64,000 nucleotides of DNA from Plastoroseomonas hellenica (lineage in GTDB: Bacteria; Pseudomonadota; Alphaproteobacteria; Acetobacterales; Acetobacteraceae). A model generated the notes under the pieces. It worked only from the letters and a program-made list of their open reading frames with translations, was not told where the DNA came from and did not search any database. A program made the position numbers and the translations under genes. Numbering within the stretch: position 1 is the first letter of the stretch; every line of letters starts with the position of its first letter. Positions 1 to 8,299 of this stretch are shown here, piece by piece. Location of the stretch: NCBI RefSeq assembly GCF_018129085.1, contig NZ_JAAGBB010000002.1, positions 124,001 to 188,000 of the forward strand, given 5' to 3'.

Positions 1-883
1 GGGCGCCGACGCCGTGGTGAACAATTTGCGCGGCAGCCTGCCGGCGAAGCTCGGCATCGACTATGCGGGGCTGCAGGCGGTGAACCCGGCCGTGGTCTGC
101 CTGCACATCTCCGCCTATGGCCGCGACAATGAGCGCGCTTCCTGGCCGGGCTACGACTACCTGATGCAGGCCGAGGTCGGGCTGATGAGCCTGACCGGGG
201 AGCCGGATGGGCCGCCTTCCCGCGTCGGCGCCTCCATGATCGACACGATGACCGGCATGACCGGCATCATCGGCCTGTTGAGCGCGGTGCTGCGGGCCCG
301 GCAGACCGGCATCGGCTGCGACGTCGACACCTGCCTCTTCGACGTGGCCATGCACCAGCTCTCCTATTCCGCGATGTGGTACCTGAACGAGGGCGACGCG
401 TCCCGCCGCCTGGCGCGCAGCTCCCATCTCTCGCTGGTGCCGGTGCAGACCTTCCCGACCGCGGATGGCTGGATCTTCGTCATGTGCATGACGGAGAAGT
501 TCTGGCAGCTCTTCTGCGAGGGGATCGGTCGGCCGGACCTGCCGGAGGATCCGCGCTTCGCCGGCTTCACTGCCCGCCGGGAGAATCAGGCGGCGCTCAC
601 CGCGGTGCTGGACGCGGCGCTGCGCCAGGCCCCGACCGCGCATTGGCTGAAGATCCTCGGCGGCCTGCTGCCAGTCGCGCCCGTGAACGACCTGGCCGAG
701 GCGCTCGACAGCGATTTCGTCCGCGCGAAGGGTATGGTGCAGAGCATCTCACATCCCGCGAAATCAGCGATGAAGGTGCTGGCGAACCCGCTGAAGATCG
801 ATGGCGTCCGCCCCGGGCAATCGGCCTGCGCCTCGCTCGGCGCCGACAATGCCGCCTTGCTCGGCCGGCAGGTCCCGGCATGA
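1..883 (+). CDS. CaiB/BaiF family CoA-transferase, 5' truncated by window edge
   Basis: This is the C-terminal part of a class III CoA-transferase, an enzyme that moves CoA between two carboxylic acids. The frame is open to the first base and the visible protein reads GADAVVNNLR, a segment that lies well inside the family domain, so the true start is upstream; the GTG at 14 is only an internal valine. The stretch DVDTCLFD, about 110 residues after that valine, carries the Asp expected to form the acyl-enzyme anhydride. The stop overlaps the next CoA-transferase by 4 bases (ATGA), so the two are translationally coupled and may form one enzyme or act in sequence. The substrate cannot be read from the sequence. 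Confidence 0.93.
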   Translation, partial: GADAVVNNLRGSLPAKLGIDYAGLQAVNPAVVCLHISAYGRDNERASWPGYDYLMQAEVGLMSLTGEPDGPPSRVGASMIDTMTGMTGIIGLLSAVLRARQTGIGCDVDTCLFDVAMHQLSYSAMWYLNEGDASRRLARSSHLSLVPVQTFPTADGWIFVMCMTEKFWQLFCEGIGRPDLPEDPRFAGFTARRENQAALTAVLDAALRQAPTAHWLKILGGLLPVAPVNDLAEALDSDFVRAKGMVQSISHPAKSAMKVLANPLKIDGVRPGQSACASLGADNAALLGRQVPA

Positions 884-2004
884 AGCTCGAAGGGCTGCGC
901 GTCGTCGATCTCTCCTGGTTCCTGCCGGGACCTTATCTGACCTTGGCGCTGGCCGATCACGGCGCGGAGGTGATCAAAGTGGAGCCGCCGGGTGAGGGCG
1001 ATCCCGGCCGCCGCATCGGGCCGCCGGATGGCCGCACCGGTGTGTTCTTCCGTAACCTGAACCGCGGCAAGAAGAGTTTGGTGCTCGACCTGAAGCGGGA
1101 CGAGGACAGGAAGACGCTGCTCCGTTTCTGCGACACCGCCGATGTCGTCGTCGAATCCTTCCGCCCCGGCGTCGCCGCCCGGCTCGGTGTCGGATACGAG
1201 CAGGTCAGCCAGCGCAATCCGGGTGTCGTCTATGTGTCGATCAGCGCCTTCGGCCAGGACGGCCCCTATCGGGGGCGGCCGGCGCATGACCTGGCGCTAG
1301 AAGCGGTCAGCGGCGTGCTCAGCCTCACGCTCGGTGATGATGATCGGCCGGCCATCCCCGGCATCCCCGCCGCCGATATCACCAGCGCGCTGCAGGGCCT
1401 CTCGGGCGTGCTGATGGCGCTGCTGCGCCGCGTCAGCACGGGCCGCGGCGACTATCTCGACATCGCCATGCATGACGCGCTGGTGGCAGCCTGCGCGAAT
1501 GTCGTCGGCCCGACCTTCGCCGAGGATCGGCAGCCGGCCGTGAAGCAGGAACGGACCACCGGTGGCGCCGCCTTTTACCGCATCTACGACACCAGGGACG
1601 GACGGCAGCTCGTGCTCGCGGGGCAGGAGGAGAAGTTCGTCGATACGCTGCTGGGCGCGCTCGGTCGGCGGGATCTCGCGGCGCTCTGCGCCCGCGGGCC
1701 CGGCCCGCACCAGCAGCCGGTGATCGAATTCCTGCAGGCGACTTTCCGCCAGCGCGACCTGCGGGACTGGCTCGACTGGCTTGGCGGCCTCGATGTCTGC
1801 TTCGCACCGGTGAACACGCTGCCTGAGGCCTTCCGGGACCCGAACCTGCTGGCGCGCGGGATGGTGCTGGTGGACGCGGATGGCCGCCGCCACATCGCGC
1901 CGGCCGTCCGTTTCCGTGATGAGCCGGCGCGCCCATCCCTGCGGGAGCCGTTGCATGGCGAGCACACGGCGACGTTGCGGGCTGCCCTCGATACCCCCGC
2001 CTGA
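880..2004 (+). CDS. CaiB/BaiF family CoA-transferase
   Basis: This 374-residue protein is a second class III CoA-transferase. It opens with LEGLRVVDLSWFLPGPY and continues with GAEVIKVEPPGEGDPGR, both hallmark N-terminal segments of the family. The putative catalytic Asp is D199 in DIAMHDA. It is slightly shorter than most relatives (about 390-430). The ATG was chosen because it overlaps the preceding stop as ATGA and the family domain starts here; the frame is open further upstream, but that part has no family resemblance. A MaoC hydratase follows after 23 bases, so the acid activated here may be hydrated next. The identity of the acid is inference only. Confidence 0.93.
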   Translation: MKLEGLRVVDLSWFLPGPYLTLALADHGAEVIKVEPPGEGDPGRRIGPPDGRTGVFFRNLNRGKKSLVLDLKRDEDRKTLLRFCDTADVVVESFRPGVAARLGVGYEQVSQRNPGVVYVSISAFGQDGPYRGRPAHDLALEAVSGVLSLTLGDDDRPAIPGIPAADITSALQGLSGVLMALLRRVSTGRGDYLDIAMHDALVAACANVVGPTFAEDRQPAVKQERTTGGAAFYRIYDTRDGRQLVLAGQEEKFVDTLLGALGRRDLAALCARGPGPHQQPVIEFLQATFRQRDLRDWLDWLGGLDVCFAPVNTLPEAFRDPNLLARGMVLVDADGRRHIAPAVRFRDEPARPSLREPLHGEHTATLRAALDTPA

Positions 2005-2027
2005 CGACGGCAAACAGGAGACGCAAC

Positions 2028-2546
2028 ATGGTCGGCATCGCGAAGCAGGTCGGGCCGCAGCGCTGGCGGGAGAGCTTCGGCCGCTACTATGAGGAATTCG
2101 AGGTCGGCGACGTCTACGAGCACCGGCCGGGTCGCACCATCTCGGAGACAGACAACACCTGGTTCACCCTGCTGACGATGAACACCCATCCGCTGCATTT
2201 CGACACCGCCTTCGCGGCCAGGTCGGAGTTCGGGCGGCCGCTGGTGAATTCCTGCCTCACGCTCTCCATCGTCGTCGGCATGAGCGTCAGCGATCTCAGC
2301 CAGAAGGCGGTCGGCAATCTCGGCTGGAACGACATCCGCCTGACCGCGCCGGTCTTCGTCGGCGACACGATCTATGCCGAGTCCGAGGTACTGGCGAAAC
2401 GCGAATCCGCGAAGCGGCCGACTCAGGGTATCGTCACCGTGCGCACCACGGGGAAGAAGGCTGATGGTACCGCCTTCATGAGCTTCGAACGCACCATGCT
2501 GATCCCGAAGCGCGGCCACGCCGTGGACGACATCGCCGATTACTAG
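2028..2546 (+). CDS. MaoC-family dehydratase/enoyl-CoA hydratase
   Basis: This 172-residue single hot-dog-fold protein is of the MaoC type, which adds or removes water at the double bond of an acyl-CoA. The segment TLLTMNTHPLHFD (residues about 48-60) contains the Asn/His pair corresponding to the N/D-x(4)-H catalytic site of R-specific hydratases (N52 and H57 here). NSCLTLSIVVGMSV and NLGWNDIRLTAPVFVGDTIYAESEV are typical of the mesaconyl-CoA-hydratase-like branch. A purine-rich AGGAGACGCAAC stretch precedes the ATG. It follows two CoA-transferases and probably shares their transcript. The substrate is unknown. Confidence 0.9.
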   Translation: MVGIAKQVGPQRWRESFGRYYEEFEVGDVYEHRPGRTISETDNTWFTLLTMNTHPLHFDTAFAARSEFGRPLVNSCLTLSIVVGMSVSDLSQKAVGNLGWNDIRLTAPVFVGDTIYAESEVLAKRESAKRPTQGIVTVRTTGKKADGTAFMSFERTMLIPKRGHAVDDIADY

Positions 2547-2707
2547 TGTCCTGCCCGCAAAGTTCGCTGCGGTTCGCAGCGAGCGGAGCGGATAAGCAGG
2601 CCACTGAAAACAAAGTCTGGTGTCCCATTGCGGTCCAGGCGCTGGATTCCGAGGCGCTCCTCGCCCAATCTGTCGGGGGCGCAGTCGCCGCGCCGGGGCG
2701 GATATCG
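2547..2707. other. 161-bp intergenic gap upstream of the IclR gene
   Basis: The frame is open through this gap, but its translation does not resemble the IclR family, so I treat it as non-coding. It holds a short palindromic stretch (GCTGCGGTTCGCAGC near 2568) and otherwise nothing I recognise. A promoter for the regulator probably lies here. Confidence 0.4.
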
Positions 2708-3472
2708 ATGGATACGACGGTACAGAAGGCGCTCACCATCCTCGAGGTACTGGCGCGCAGCGATACGCACCGGGGCATCACCGAGCTGGCGGGCGAGCTC
2801 GGCCTCAGCAAGAGCAACGTGCACCGGCTGCTGAGCACCCTGATCCAGCTCGGCTATGTCGCGAACGAGGATGGCCGCTACGGGCCGACCAGCAAGCTCT
2901 GGGAACTCGGGTCGCTGATCATCGGCCGCTACGACGTTCGCCGGCTGGCCCGCCCCATCATGGAGGTCCTGGCGCGGCAGAGCGGGGAGACGGTGCATCT
3001 CTCGGTGCTCGATGAGATCAGTTGCGAGGTCGTCTATATCGACAAGATCGAGAGCGGGCAGGCGGTGCGCGCCTATTCCGAAGTGGGCGGCCGCGCGCCC
3101 GCCCATTGCGTCGCCACCGGCAAGGCGATGCTCGCGGAGTTGCCGGATGCGGCACTGCTGGCGCTGGAGGGCCGGCTGGTTCCGCATACGCGCCGCAGCA
3201 TCGCGACGGTGGAGGAGCTGTTGCGCCAGGTCGCGCAGATCCGGCGCGACCGCTTCGCGGTCAATCACGGCGAATGGCGGGACCAGGTGCGCGGCGTCGC
3301 TTCCGTCATCCGCGGCGCCGATGGGCGGGTGGCCGCGGCGATCGGCATCTCGGGTCCGGCCGGCCGGCTGACGCAGGACTTCATCCGCCGCACCGCACCG
3401 ATGGTCGTGGAGGCCGGCGACACCGTGTCCCGCCTGATGGGCGGCAGCCGGCCGGCGGCCCACGTCGCTTGA
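2708..3472 (+). CDS. IclR-family transcriptional regulator
   Basis: This 254-residue regulator has an N-terminal winged helix (about residues 5-65, including GITELAGELGLSKSNVHRLL) and a C-terminal effector-binding domain (about 75-250, with GETVHLSVL and the AHCVATGKAMLAELP segment typical of IclR). I chose the ATG at 2708 because family similarity begins at MDTTVQKALTILE; a frame open 54 codons further upstream translates into non-family sequence. The gene lies inside the CoA/uptake cassette, immediately before an AT-rich inverted repeat at 3495-3529 that is a plausible binding site. It therefore probably controls the downstream genes and possibly itself. Confidence 0.92.
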   Translation: MDTTVQKALTILEVLARSDTHRGITELAGELGLSKSNVHRLLSTLIQLGYVANEDGRYGPTSKLWELGSLIIGRYDVRRLARPIMEVLARQSGETVHLSVLDEISCEVVYIDKIESGQAVRAYSEVGGRAPAHCVATGKAMLAELPDAALLALEGRLVPHTRRSIATVEELLRQVAQIRRDRFAVNHGEWRDQVRGVASVIRGADGRVAAAIGISGPAGRLTQDFIRRTAPMVVEAGDTVSRLMGGSRPAAHVA

Positions 3473-3494
3473 CGGTCCTCTGGGGTGCAGGGCA

Positions 3495-3529
3495 TTCTGA
3501 TATTAGGAATGATATTCTGAATATCAGAA
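3495..3529. promoter_or_regulatory. AT-rich inverted repeat, candidate IclR operator
   Basis: TTCTGATATT (3495-3504) is matched by its exact reverse complement AATATCAGAA (3520-3529). The right half is itself a palindrome, TTCTGAATATCAGAA (3515-3529), so the motif TTCTGA-A/T-rich occurs three times as half-sites. It is strikingly AT-rich for this genome, starts 22 bases after the IclR stop and ends 30 bases before the next start. This is the position expected of an operator/promoter. Confidence 0.6.
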
Positions 3530-3559
3530 CACGCATTGCGCAACCGGGGAGAGCGCCAG

Positions 3560-4126
3560 GTGCACGCAGGCAGGCTCGCCGATTTCATAGCCGCGATGAC
3601 CCGCGTGGCGGAGGATGTGCCGGACGGGCCGGCGCGCATGGCCGCGGCGCGGCCGCTGCTGCAGCGCCTGATCGCCGTGGATGACTGGCTGCCGGACGCC
3701 TGCGCGGCGCCGCACCCGCAATTCTATCGGCAGTACCTGCTGCACCGCGATCCGGACGCCCGCTTCTCCCTCGTCAGCTTCGTCTGGGGGCCGGGGCAGG
3801 CGACGCCGATCCATGACCACACGGTCTGGGGCCTGATCGGCATGCTGCGCGGCGCGGAGATCGGGACGCCCTATGCGCTGGACGCCGAGGGCCGGCCAGT
3901 GCCGAGCGGCCCGGCGGTGCGGCTGGAGCCCGGCGCGGTCGACGCGGTGTCGCCGGAGATCGGCGACATCCACAAGGTCGCCAATGCCTTCGCCGACCGC
4001 GTCTCCATCAGCATCCACCTCTATGGCGCCGATATCGGTGCGGTGCGCCGCCATGTCTTCGACCCGGCCGGGGGCGTGAAGGACTTCGTCTCCGGCTACT
4101 CCGACATCGCGGTGACACCGGCCTGA
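3560..4126 (+). CDS. Cysteine-dioxygenase-like cupin enzyme
   Basis: This 188-residue protein belongs to the double-stranded beta-helix group related to cysteine dioxygenase (COG5553-like). The metal site is visible as H85-x-H87 in TPIHDHTVWG and a third His, H138, in GDIHKVAN; these would bind a single Fe(II). I chose the GTG at 3560, which has GGGGAG eight bases upstream; a TTG 24 bases earlier is the alternative. Family members oxidise small thiols or related acids, but the substrate here is not known. It overlaps the next gene by one base and lies just after the candidate IclR operator. Confidence 0.85.
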   Translation: MHAGRLADFIAAMTRVAEDVPDGPARMAAARPLLQRLIAVDDWLPDACAAPHPQFYRQYLLHRDPDARFSLVSFVWGPGQATPIHDHTVWGLIGMLRGAEIGTPYALDAEGRPVPSGPAVRLEPGAVDAVSPEIGDIHKVANAFADRVSISIHLYGADIGAVRRHVFDPAGGVKDFVSGYSDIAVTPA

Positions 4127-4860
4127 TGCCGGTCGAGCTGACCCTGCGGGACGGGGTCGGGACCCTCGTCCTCGCGCGGCCGGAGCGTGGCAATGCGCTC
4201 GGCCCCGAGCTCGTCGCGGCGATCGGCGGCCGCTTCGATGAAGCACTGGCCGCCGGCGCACGGCTGGTCGTACTGCGCGGCGCTGGGCGGCATTTCTGCA
4301 CCGGCCTCGACCTCTCGGATCTGGAGACGGTGTCGGAAGGCGACCTCGCGCTGCGGGTGATCCGGATCGAGTTGCTGCTGCAGAAGATCCACGCCTCGCC
4401 GGTGACCACCCTGGCGATTGGGCAGGGGCGGATCTTCGGCGCCGGTGCCGATCTCTTCGCCGTCTGCGACCACCGGCTGGCCCTGCCCGATGCGCGTTTC
4501 GCCTTCCCGGGCCCCGGTTTTGGGCTCGTCCTCGGCACCGGGCGGCTGGCGGGGCTGGTGGGCGATGGCCGGGCCAGGGCGCTGCTGCTGGCGGGCGAGG
4601 CCATCGGCCCGGAGGAGGCGCTGGCCCTCGGCCTCGCGACCGCGATGCCGGCCTCCGTCGAGGATGCAGTCGCCGCGGCGCAGCGGGACGCCGCGCGGCT
4701 CGACGCCGCCACGGTCGCCATGCTGCATCGCCGCACCCGGCGCGCCCACGACGCGGCGGATCTGGCTGTGCTGGTACATTCCCTCGCGCGGCCGGGGCTG
4801 AAGGCGCGGGTCCAGGCCTATCGCGCGGGCGTGCTGGCGAAACGCCCCAGGCCGGACTGA
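4126..4860 (+). CDS. Enoyl-CoA hydratase/isomerase-fold protein with degenerate active site
   Basis: This is a 244-residue crotonase-superfamily protein. Its two oxyanion-hole segments are present (GRHFCTGLDL, residues 54-63, and GRIFGAGADL, 101-110). Aligned by eye to the mitochondrial hydratase, the first catalytic Glu is replaced by Asp (D109) and the second by Gly (G129 in AFPGPGFG), so ordinary hydratase chemistry is unlikely. Isomerase, hydrolase or decarboxylase activity, or a different base, are all possible. It starts inside the previous stop (TGATG) and is therefore coupled to the cysteine-dioxygenase-like gene. Confidence 0.88.
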   Translation: MPVELTLRDGVGTLVLARPERGNALGPELVAAIGGRFDEALAAGARLVVLRGAGRHFCTGLDLSDLETVSEGDLALRVIRIELLLQKIHASPVTTLAIGQGRIFGAGADLFAVCDHRLALPDARFAFPGPGFGLVLGTGRLAGLVGDGRARALLLAGEAIGPEEALALGLATAMPASVEDAVAAAQRDAARLDAATVAMLHRRTRRAHDAADLAVLVHSLARPGLKARVQAYRAGVLAKRPRPD

Positions 4861-4892
4861 CGGGCGCGCGCCGGCCGGGCTATCCGCAGGCA

Positions 4893-4908
4893 TGCAAAGC
4901 GCATTGCA
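4893..4908. promoter_or_regulatory. 16-bp palindrome upstream of the livH gene
   Basis: TGCAAAGCGCATTGCA is symmetric at 14 of its 16 positions (outer TGCAA/TTGCA, inner GCGC). It lies in the 134-base gap between the crotonase gene and the Liv importer, 85 bases before the livH start. It may be an operator for the importer genes; no factor can be assigned. Confidence 0.4.
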
Positions 4909-4994
4909 GCTCTGCCCCCTGTCAGGCCATGCGGCCGATCCCCTAAGCTCCGCAGGGCAGGGAAACGCCGGTCGGCTCGTTGGACCGGAGAGAA

Positions 4995-5855
4995 ATGGCA
5001 GAAATCACAACATTGGCCCTCAACGGGCTCGCCTGGGGACTGATCGTCGCGCTCATCGCGCTCGGCCTTTCAGTGATCTTCGGGCTCCTCGACGTCATCA
5101 ACGTCGCCCATGGCGACTTCTTCATGGTCGGCACCGTGCTCGCCTGGGTGGCGGTGGACGCGACCGGCAGCTTCGCCGTGGCGCTGGTGCTGGTGCCGAT
5201 CCTCGGCCTGCTGCTGGGCGCGCTGACCGAACGCATCGCGATCCGCCCGGTGCTGTCGACCATCGTGCTGACCGTCGTCTCCACCCATGGCCTCGGCATC
5301 CTGATGCAGGAAGGCGTGCGCGCCACCTTCGGCGCCACGCCGCGGCGGCTGGTCGCACCGGTGGGCGGCACCATCACCTTGCCCGGCGATGTGCAATACG
5401 ACGTCTATCGCCTGGTCGCGGCGGGTGCGGCGGCGCTGGCGCTGCTCGCCTTCTTCGCCTTCCAGCAGCGCACCCGCTTCGGCACCTGGATGCGCGCCGT
5501 CCGGCATGACCGGGAGACGGCGACGACGCTCGGTATCCCCGTGGCCCGCGTGCAATTGCTCACCTTCAGCATCGGCGCTGGCCTGGCGCTGCTCGGCGGC
5601 GTCATCGCGGCCCCGATCACCACGGTCGATTTCCGCGCGGGGATCGAGATCCTGCCGACCTGCTTCATGGCCGTCGTGGTGGGCGGCCTCGGCAACCTGC
5701 CGGGCACCGCTGCCGCCGCGGTGCTGCTCGCGGTGACCGAAGGCGTGGTCAGCGCCTTCCTGGACCCGAGTGCCGCCCGCATCGTCAGCCTCTGCCTGAT
5801 GTGCGCCGTCCTCTTCCTCCGGCCGCACGGCCTCTTCGCGGGGGCCCGCGCATGA
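4995..5855 (+). CDS. livH: Branched-chain-type ABC transporter permease (LivH family)
   Basis: This 286-residue integral membrane protein is one of two permeases of a Liv/Urt-type importer. LNGLAWGLIVALIALGLSVIFGLLDVINVAHGDFFMVG near the N-terminus is the LivH signature, and about eight hydrophobic segments follow. The ATG at 4995 has GGAGAG just upstream; a TTG 15 bases earlier is less likely. It starts a tightly overlapping run livH-livM-livG-livF followed by the binding protein. The cargo is unlikely to be limited to branched amino acids, because the operon ends in a nitrilase. Confidence 0.93.
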   Translation: MAEITTLALNGLAWGLIVALIALGLSVIFGLLDVINVAHGDFFMVGTVLAWVAVDATGSFAVALVLVPILGLLLGALTERIAIRPVLSTIVLTVVSTHGLGILMQEGVRATFGATPRRLVAPVGGTITLPGDVQYDVYRLVAAGAAALALLAFFAFQQRTRFGTWMRAVRHDRETATTLGIPVARVQLLTFSIGAGLALLGGVIAAPITTVDFRAGIEILPTCFMAVVVGGLGNLPGTAAAAVLLAVTEGVVSAFLDPSAARIVSLCLMCAVLFLRPHGLFAGARA

Positions 5856-6820
5856 GCGCGCTTGCCGTCAATCGCGGCCTGACCGCGCTGCTGCTGGCGC
5901 TGCTGATGGTCGCGCCCTGGCTGCTCGCCTGGATGGAGAGCGAGTTCTGGCTCACGGTCCTCACGGAAATCCTGATCTGGGGCCTGTTTGCCGCCTCGGC
6001 CAATCTGCTGTTCGGGCAGGTCGGCCTGCTCTCCTTCGGCCAGGCGCTCTATTTCGGCTTCGGCATGTACGGCGTCGCGATCGGGATCGACCGCTTCGGC
6101 CTCGGGCTCTGGCCCGCCATGGGGCTCGGCGTCGCGGCGGCGATCGTCATGGCGGCCTGCGCGGGTGTCGTGGCTGTCAGGCTTACCTGGCACTACTTCG
6201 CCATCATCACCGTCGTCTTCTCGCTGATCTTCTACTTCCTCGCGCTGCGGCTGAAGCCGATCACCGGCGGCGATGACGGGCTGTCCTTCGCGGCACCGGC
6301 GATCATGGACCTGGGCGGGCTGCGCCTCTCGCTCACCGACGACGCGACGCAGTACTGGTTCGTGCTGCTGATCGTCGCACTCGCCTTCGCGGTCCAGGCC
6401 CGGCTGCGGTCGAGCGCGCTCGGCCGCGCCTTCGCCGCGGTGCGCGAGGGGGAGCGCAAGGCGGCGCTGCTCGGCATCGACGTGCTGCGGGTGCGCTGGA
6501 TCGCCTTCGTCATCGCGGGCGGGCTCGCGGGGCTCGCCGGTGCGCTGTTCGCGCTTTACGGGCGCTACGCCTCGGCGACGCATATGTACTACACGGTCTC
6601 CGGCGAGGCGGTGGTCTGGACCGTGCTCGGCGGCGCCGGGACGCTGCTCGGGCCGCCGATCGGCGCCGCGCTGCTGATCCTGGTGCGAGAGGAGCTCTCC
6701 GGCATCTGGGAACATTACCCGCTGATCGTCGGCGCGCTGACGATCGCCGTCGTGGTCTTCGCGCCCAAGGGCATCGCCGGCGGCTGGAACGCCCTGCTGG
6801 CGCGGGTGACCGGGCGATGA
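5852..6820 (+). CDS. livM: Branched-chain-type ABC transporter permease (LivM family)
   Basis: This 322-residue membrane protein is the second permease of the importer. FAASANLLFGQVGLLSFGQALYFGFGMYGVA (about residues 46-76) is the LivM signature, and EGERKAALLGID is the cytoplasmic loop that contacts the ATPase. The ATG overlaps the livH stop by 4 bases. Transmembrane segments span most of the length, consistent with the usual 300-350 residues of the family. Confidence 0.93.
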   Translation: MSALAVNRGLTALLLALLMVAPWLLAWMESEFWLTVLTEILIWGLFAASANLLFGQVGLLSFGQALYFGFGMYGVAIGIDRFGLGLWPAMGLGVAAAIVMAACAGVVAVRLTWHYFAIITVVFSLIFYFLALRLKPITGGDDGLSFAAPAIMDLGGLRLSLTDDATQYWFVLLIVALAFAVQARLRSSALGRAFAAVREGERKAALLGIDVLRVRWIAFVIAGGLAGLAGALFALYGRYASATHMYYTVSGEAVVWTVLGGAGTLLGPPIGAALLILVREELSGIWEHYPLIVGALTIAVVVFAPKGIAGGWNALLARVTGR

Positions 6821-7563
6821 GCGCGGTGCTGGAACTCGACGGTGTCTCGCGCGTCTTCGGGGGGCTACGCGCGGTCGATGGCGTGACCCTGACGGTGGGC
6901 TCGGGCATCACCGCGCTGATCGGGCCGAACGGTGCCGGCAAGACCACGCTGTTCAACCTCATGTCCGGCCTGCTGCCGGTCAGTGCCGGCCGCATCCGCT
7001 TCCGCGGCCAGGACATCACTGGGCTATCAGCGCATCGGCGCGCCCGGCTCGGCATGGCGCGCACGCTCCAGATCAAGCAGGTCTTCGCCGGCCTCACCGT
7101 GCTCGACAATGCCTGGATCGCGGCGCGGCAGCGCCACCGGCCGCTCGATCCCTTCCGCCGTGCCTCCCGCGACCGCGTGACCCGCGCGGCCGCGGAGGAG
7201 GCGCTGGACGCGATGGGCCTGCTGCCGCTCGCCGCGCGGGAGGCCGGGAGCCTCGCCTATGGCGATGTCGCGCTGCTCGAGATCGCGATGGCGCTGGCGA
7301 CCCGCCCCGCCCTGCTGCTGCTGGACGAGCCGGTCTGCGGCATGTCCCCCGCCGAGACCGAACGCACCGTGGCCCGCATCCGCGCCGTCAGTGCGACCAC
7401 CGACGTGCTGATCGTGGAGCACGATATGGATGTGGTCTTCGGCCTGGCCGACCGCGTCATCGTGCTGGCCGAAGGCCGCGTGCTGGCCGACGGCCCACCC
7501 GCCGCCATCGCCCGGAACCCTCAGGTGCGCGAAGCCTATCTCGGCGAGGAGGACGCGGCATGA
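6817..7563 (+). CDS. livG: ABC transporter ATP-binding protein (LivG family)
   Basis: This 248-residue ATPase is one of the pair that drives the importer. Walker A is GPNGAGKTT (36-44), Walker B is LLLLDEP (166-172) and the switch His is in VEHDMD (200-205). The ABC signature reads LAYGD (146-150) instead of LSYGE/LSGGQ, a mild degeneration that still keeps the Gly. The C-terminal YLGEE is typical of LivG. It overlaps both neighbours by 4 bases. Confidence 0.94.
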   Translation: MSAVLELDGVSRVFGGLRAVDGVTLTVGSGITALIGPNGAGKTTLFNLMSGLLPVSAGRIRFRGQDITGLSAHRRARLGMARTLQIKQVFAGLTVLDNAWIAARQRHRPLDPFRRASRDRVTRAAAEEALDAMGLLPLAAREAGSLAYGDVALLEIAMALATRPALLLLDEPVCGMSPAETERTVARIRAVSATTDVLIVEHDMDVVFGLADRVIVLAEGRVLADGPPAAIARNPQVREAYLGEEDAA

Positions 7564-8276
7564 GCGCCCCCCTGCTGGAAGTCCGCTCGATCGCCGCGCG
7601 CCTCGGCCGCGTCCCCGTGCTCTCGGACGTCTCGCTCAGCGTTCCGGCGCGCGCGGTGGTGGCGCTGCTCGGCCGCAACGGCGTCGGCAAGACGACGACG
7701 CTCCGCACGGTCATGGGCACCGTTGCCGCGACCGATGGCCGGATCGGCTTCGCCGGGCAGGATATCACCCGCCTCGCGGCGTATCGCCGTCCCGCGCTCG
7801 GCATCGGCTATGTGCCGCAGGGGCGCGGCATCTTCCCGCTGCTGACGGTGCGGGAGAACATGCGCCTTGGCCTGCGCGGCGCACCCGACCCGACGGTGGA
7901 AGAAGGCTTACTGAGCCGCTTCCCGCGGCTCCGGGAACGCCTGGCGCAGAAGGCCGGCACCATGTCCGGGGGCGAGCAGCAGATGCTCGCCATCGCCCGG
8001 GCACTCATGACCCAGCCGAAGCTGCTGATCCTCGACGAGCCGACCGAGGGCATCATGCCGCGCCTGGTCGCCGAGATCCGGCGCTTCATCGCGGAGATCG
8101 CGGCGAGCGGCATCGCCGTGCTGCTGGTGGAGCAGAACCTCAAGGCCGCACTCGCCATCGCCGATCATGTCGTGGTGATGGAACGCGGCCGCACCGCCTT
8201 CGCCGGCCCACCCGGCACGCTCCGCGCCGATGCCGATCTCGTGCACCGGCTGCTCGGCGTCGGCATCCCCACGTGA
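7560..8276 (+). CDS. livF: ABC transporter ATP-binding protein (LivF family)
   Basis: This 238-residue ATPase is the partner of LivG. Walker A is GRNGVGKTT (38-46), the signature is MSGGE (135-139) and Walker B is LLILDEPTEG (155-164). GIGYVPQGRGIFPLLTVREN is the family-specific Q-loop region. Its ATG overlaps the livG stop, and the binding-protein gene follows 23 bases downstream with its own ribosome-binding site. Confidence 0.94.
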   Translation: MSAPLLEVRSIAARLGRVPVLSDVSLSVPARAVVALLGRNGVGKTTTLRTVMGTVAATDGRIGFAGQDITRLAAYRRPALGIGYVPQGRGIFPLLTVRENMRLGLRGAPDPTVEEGLLSRFPRLRERLAQKAGTMSGGEQQMLAIARALMTQPKLLILDEPTEGIMPRLVAEIRRFIAEIAASGIAVLLVEQNLKAALAIADHVVVMERGRTAFAGPPGTLRADADLVHRLLGVGIPT

Positions 8277-8299
8277 ATCCCATGAAAGGACAGGCTCCG

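Noticed and set aside
2546-2707. Longer IclR start at 2546 adding 54 residues
   Set aside because: The added residues do not resemble the family, while the ATG at 2708 begins exactly at the conserved winged helix.
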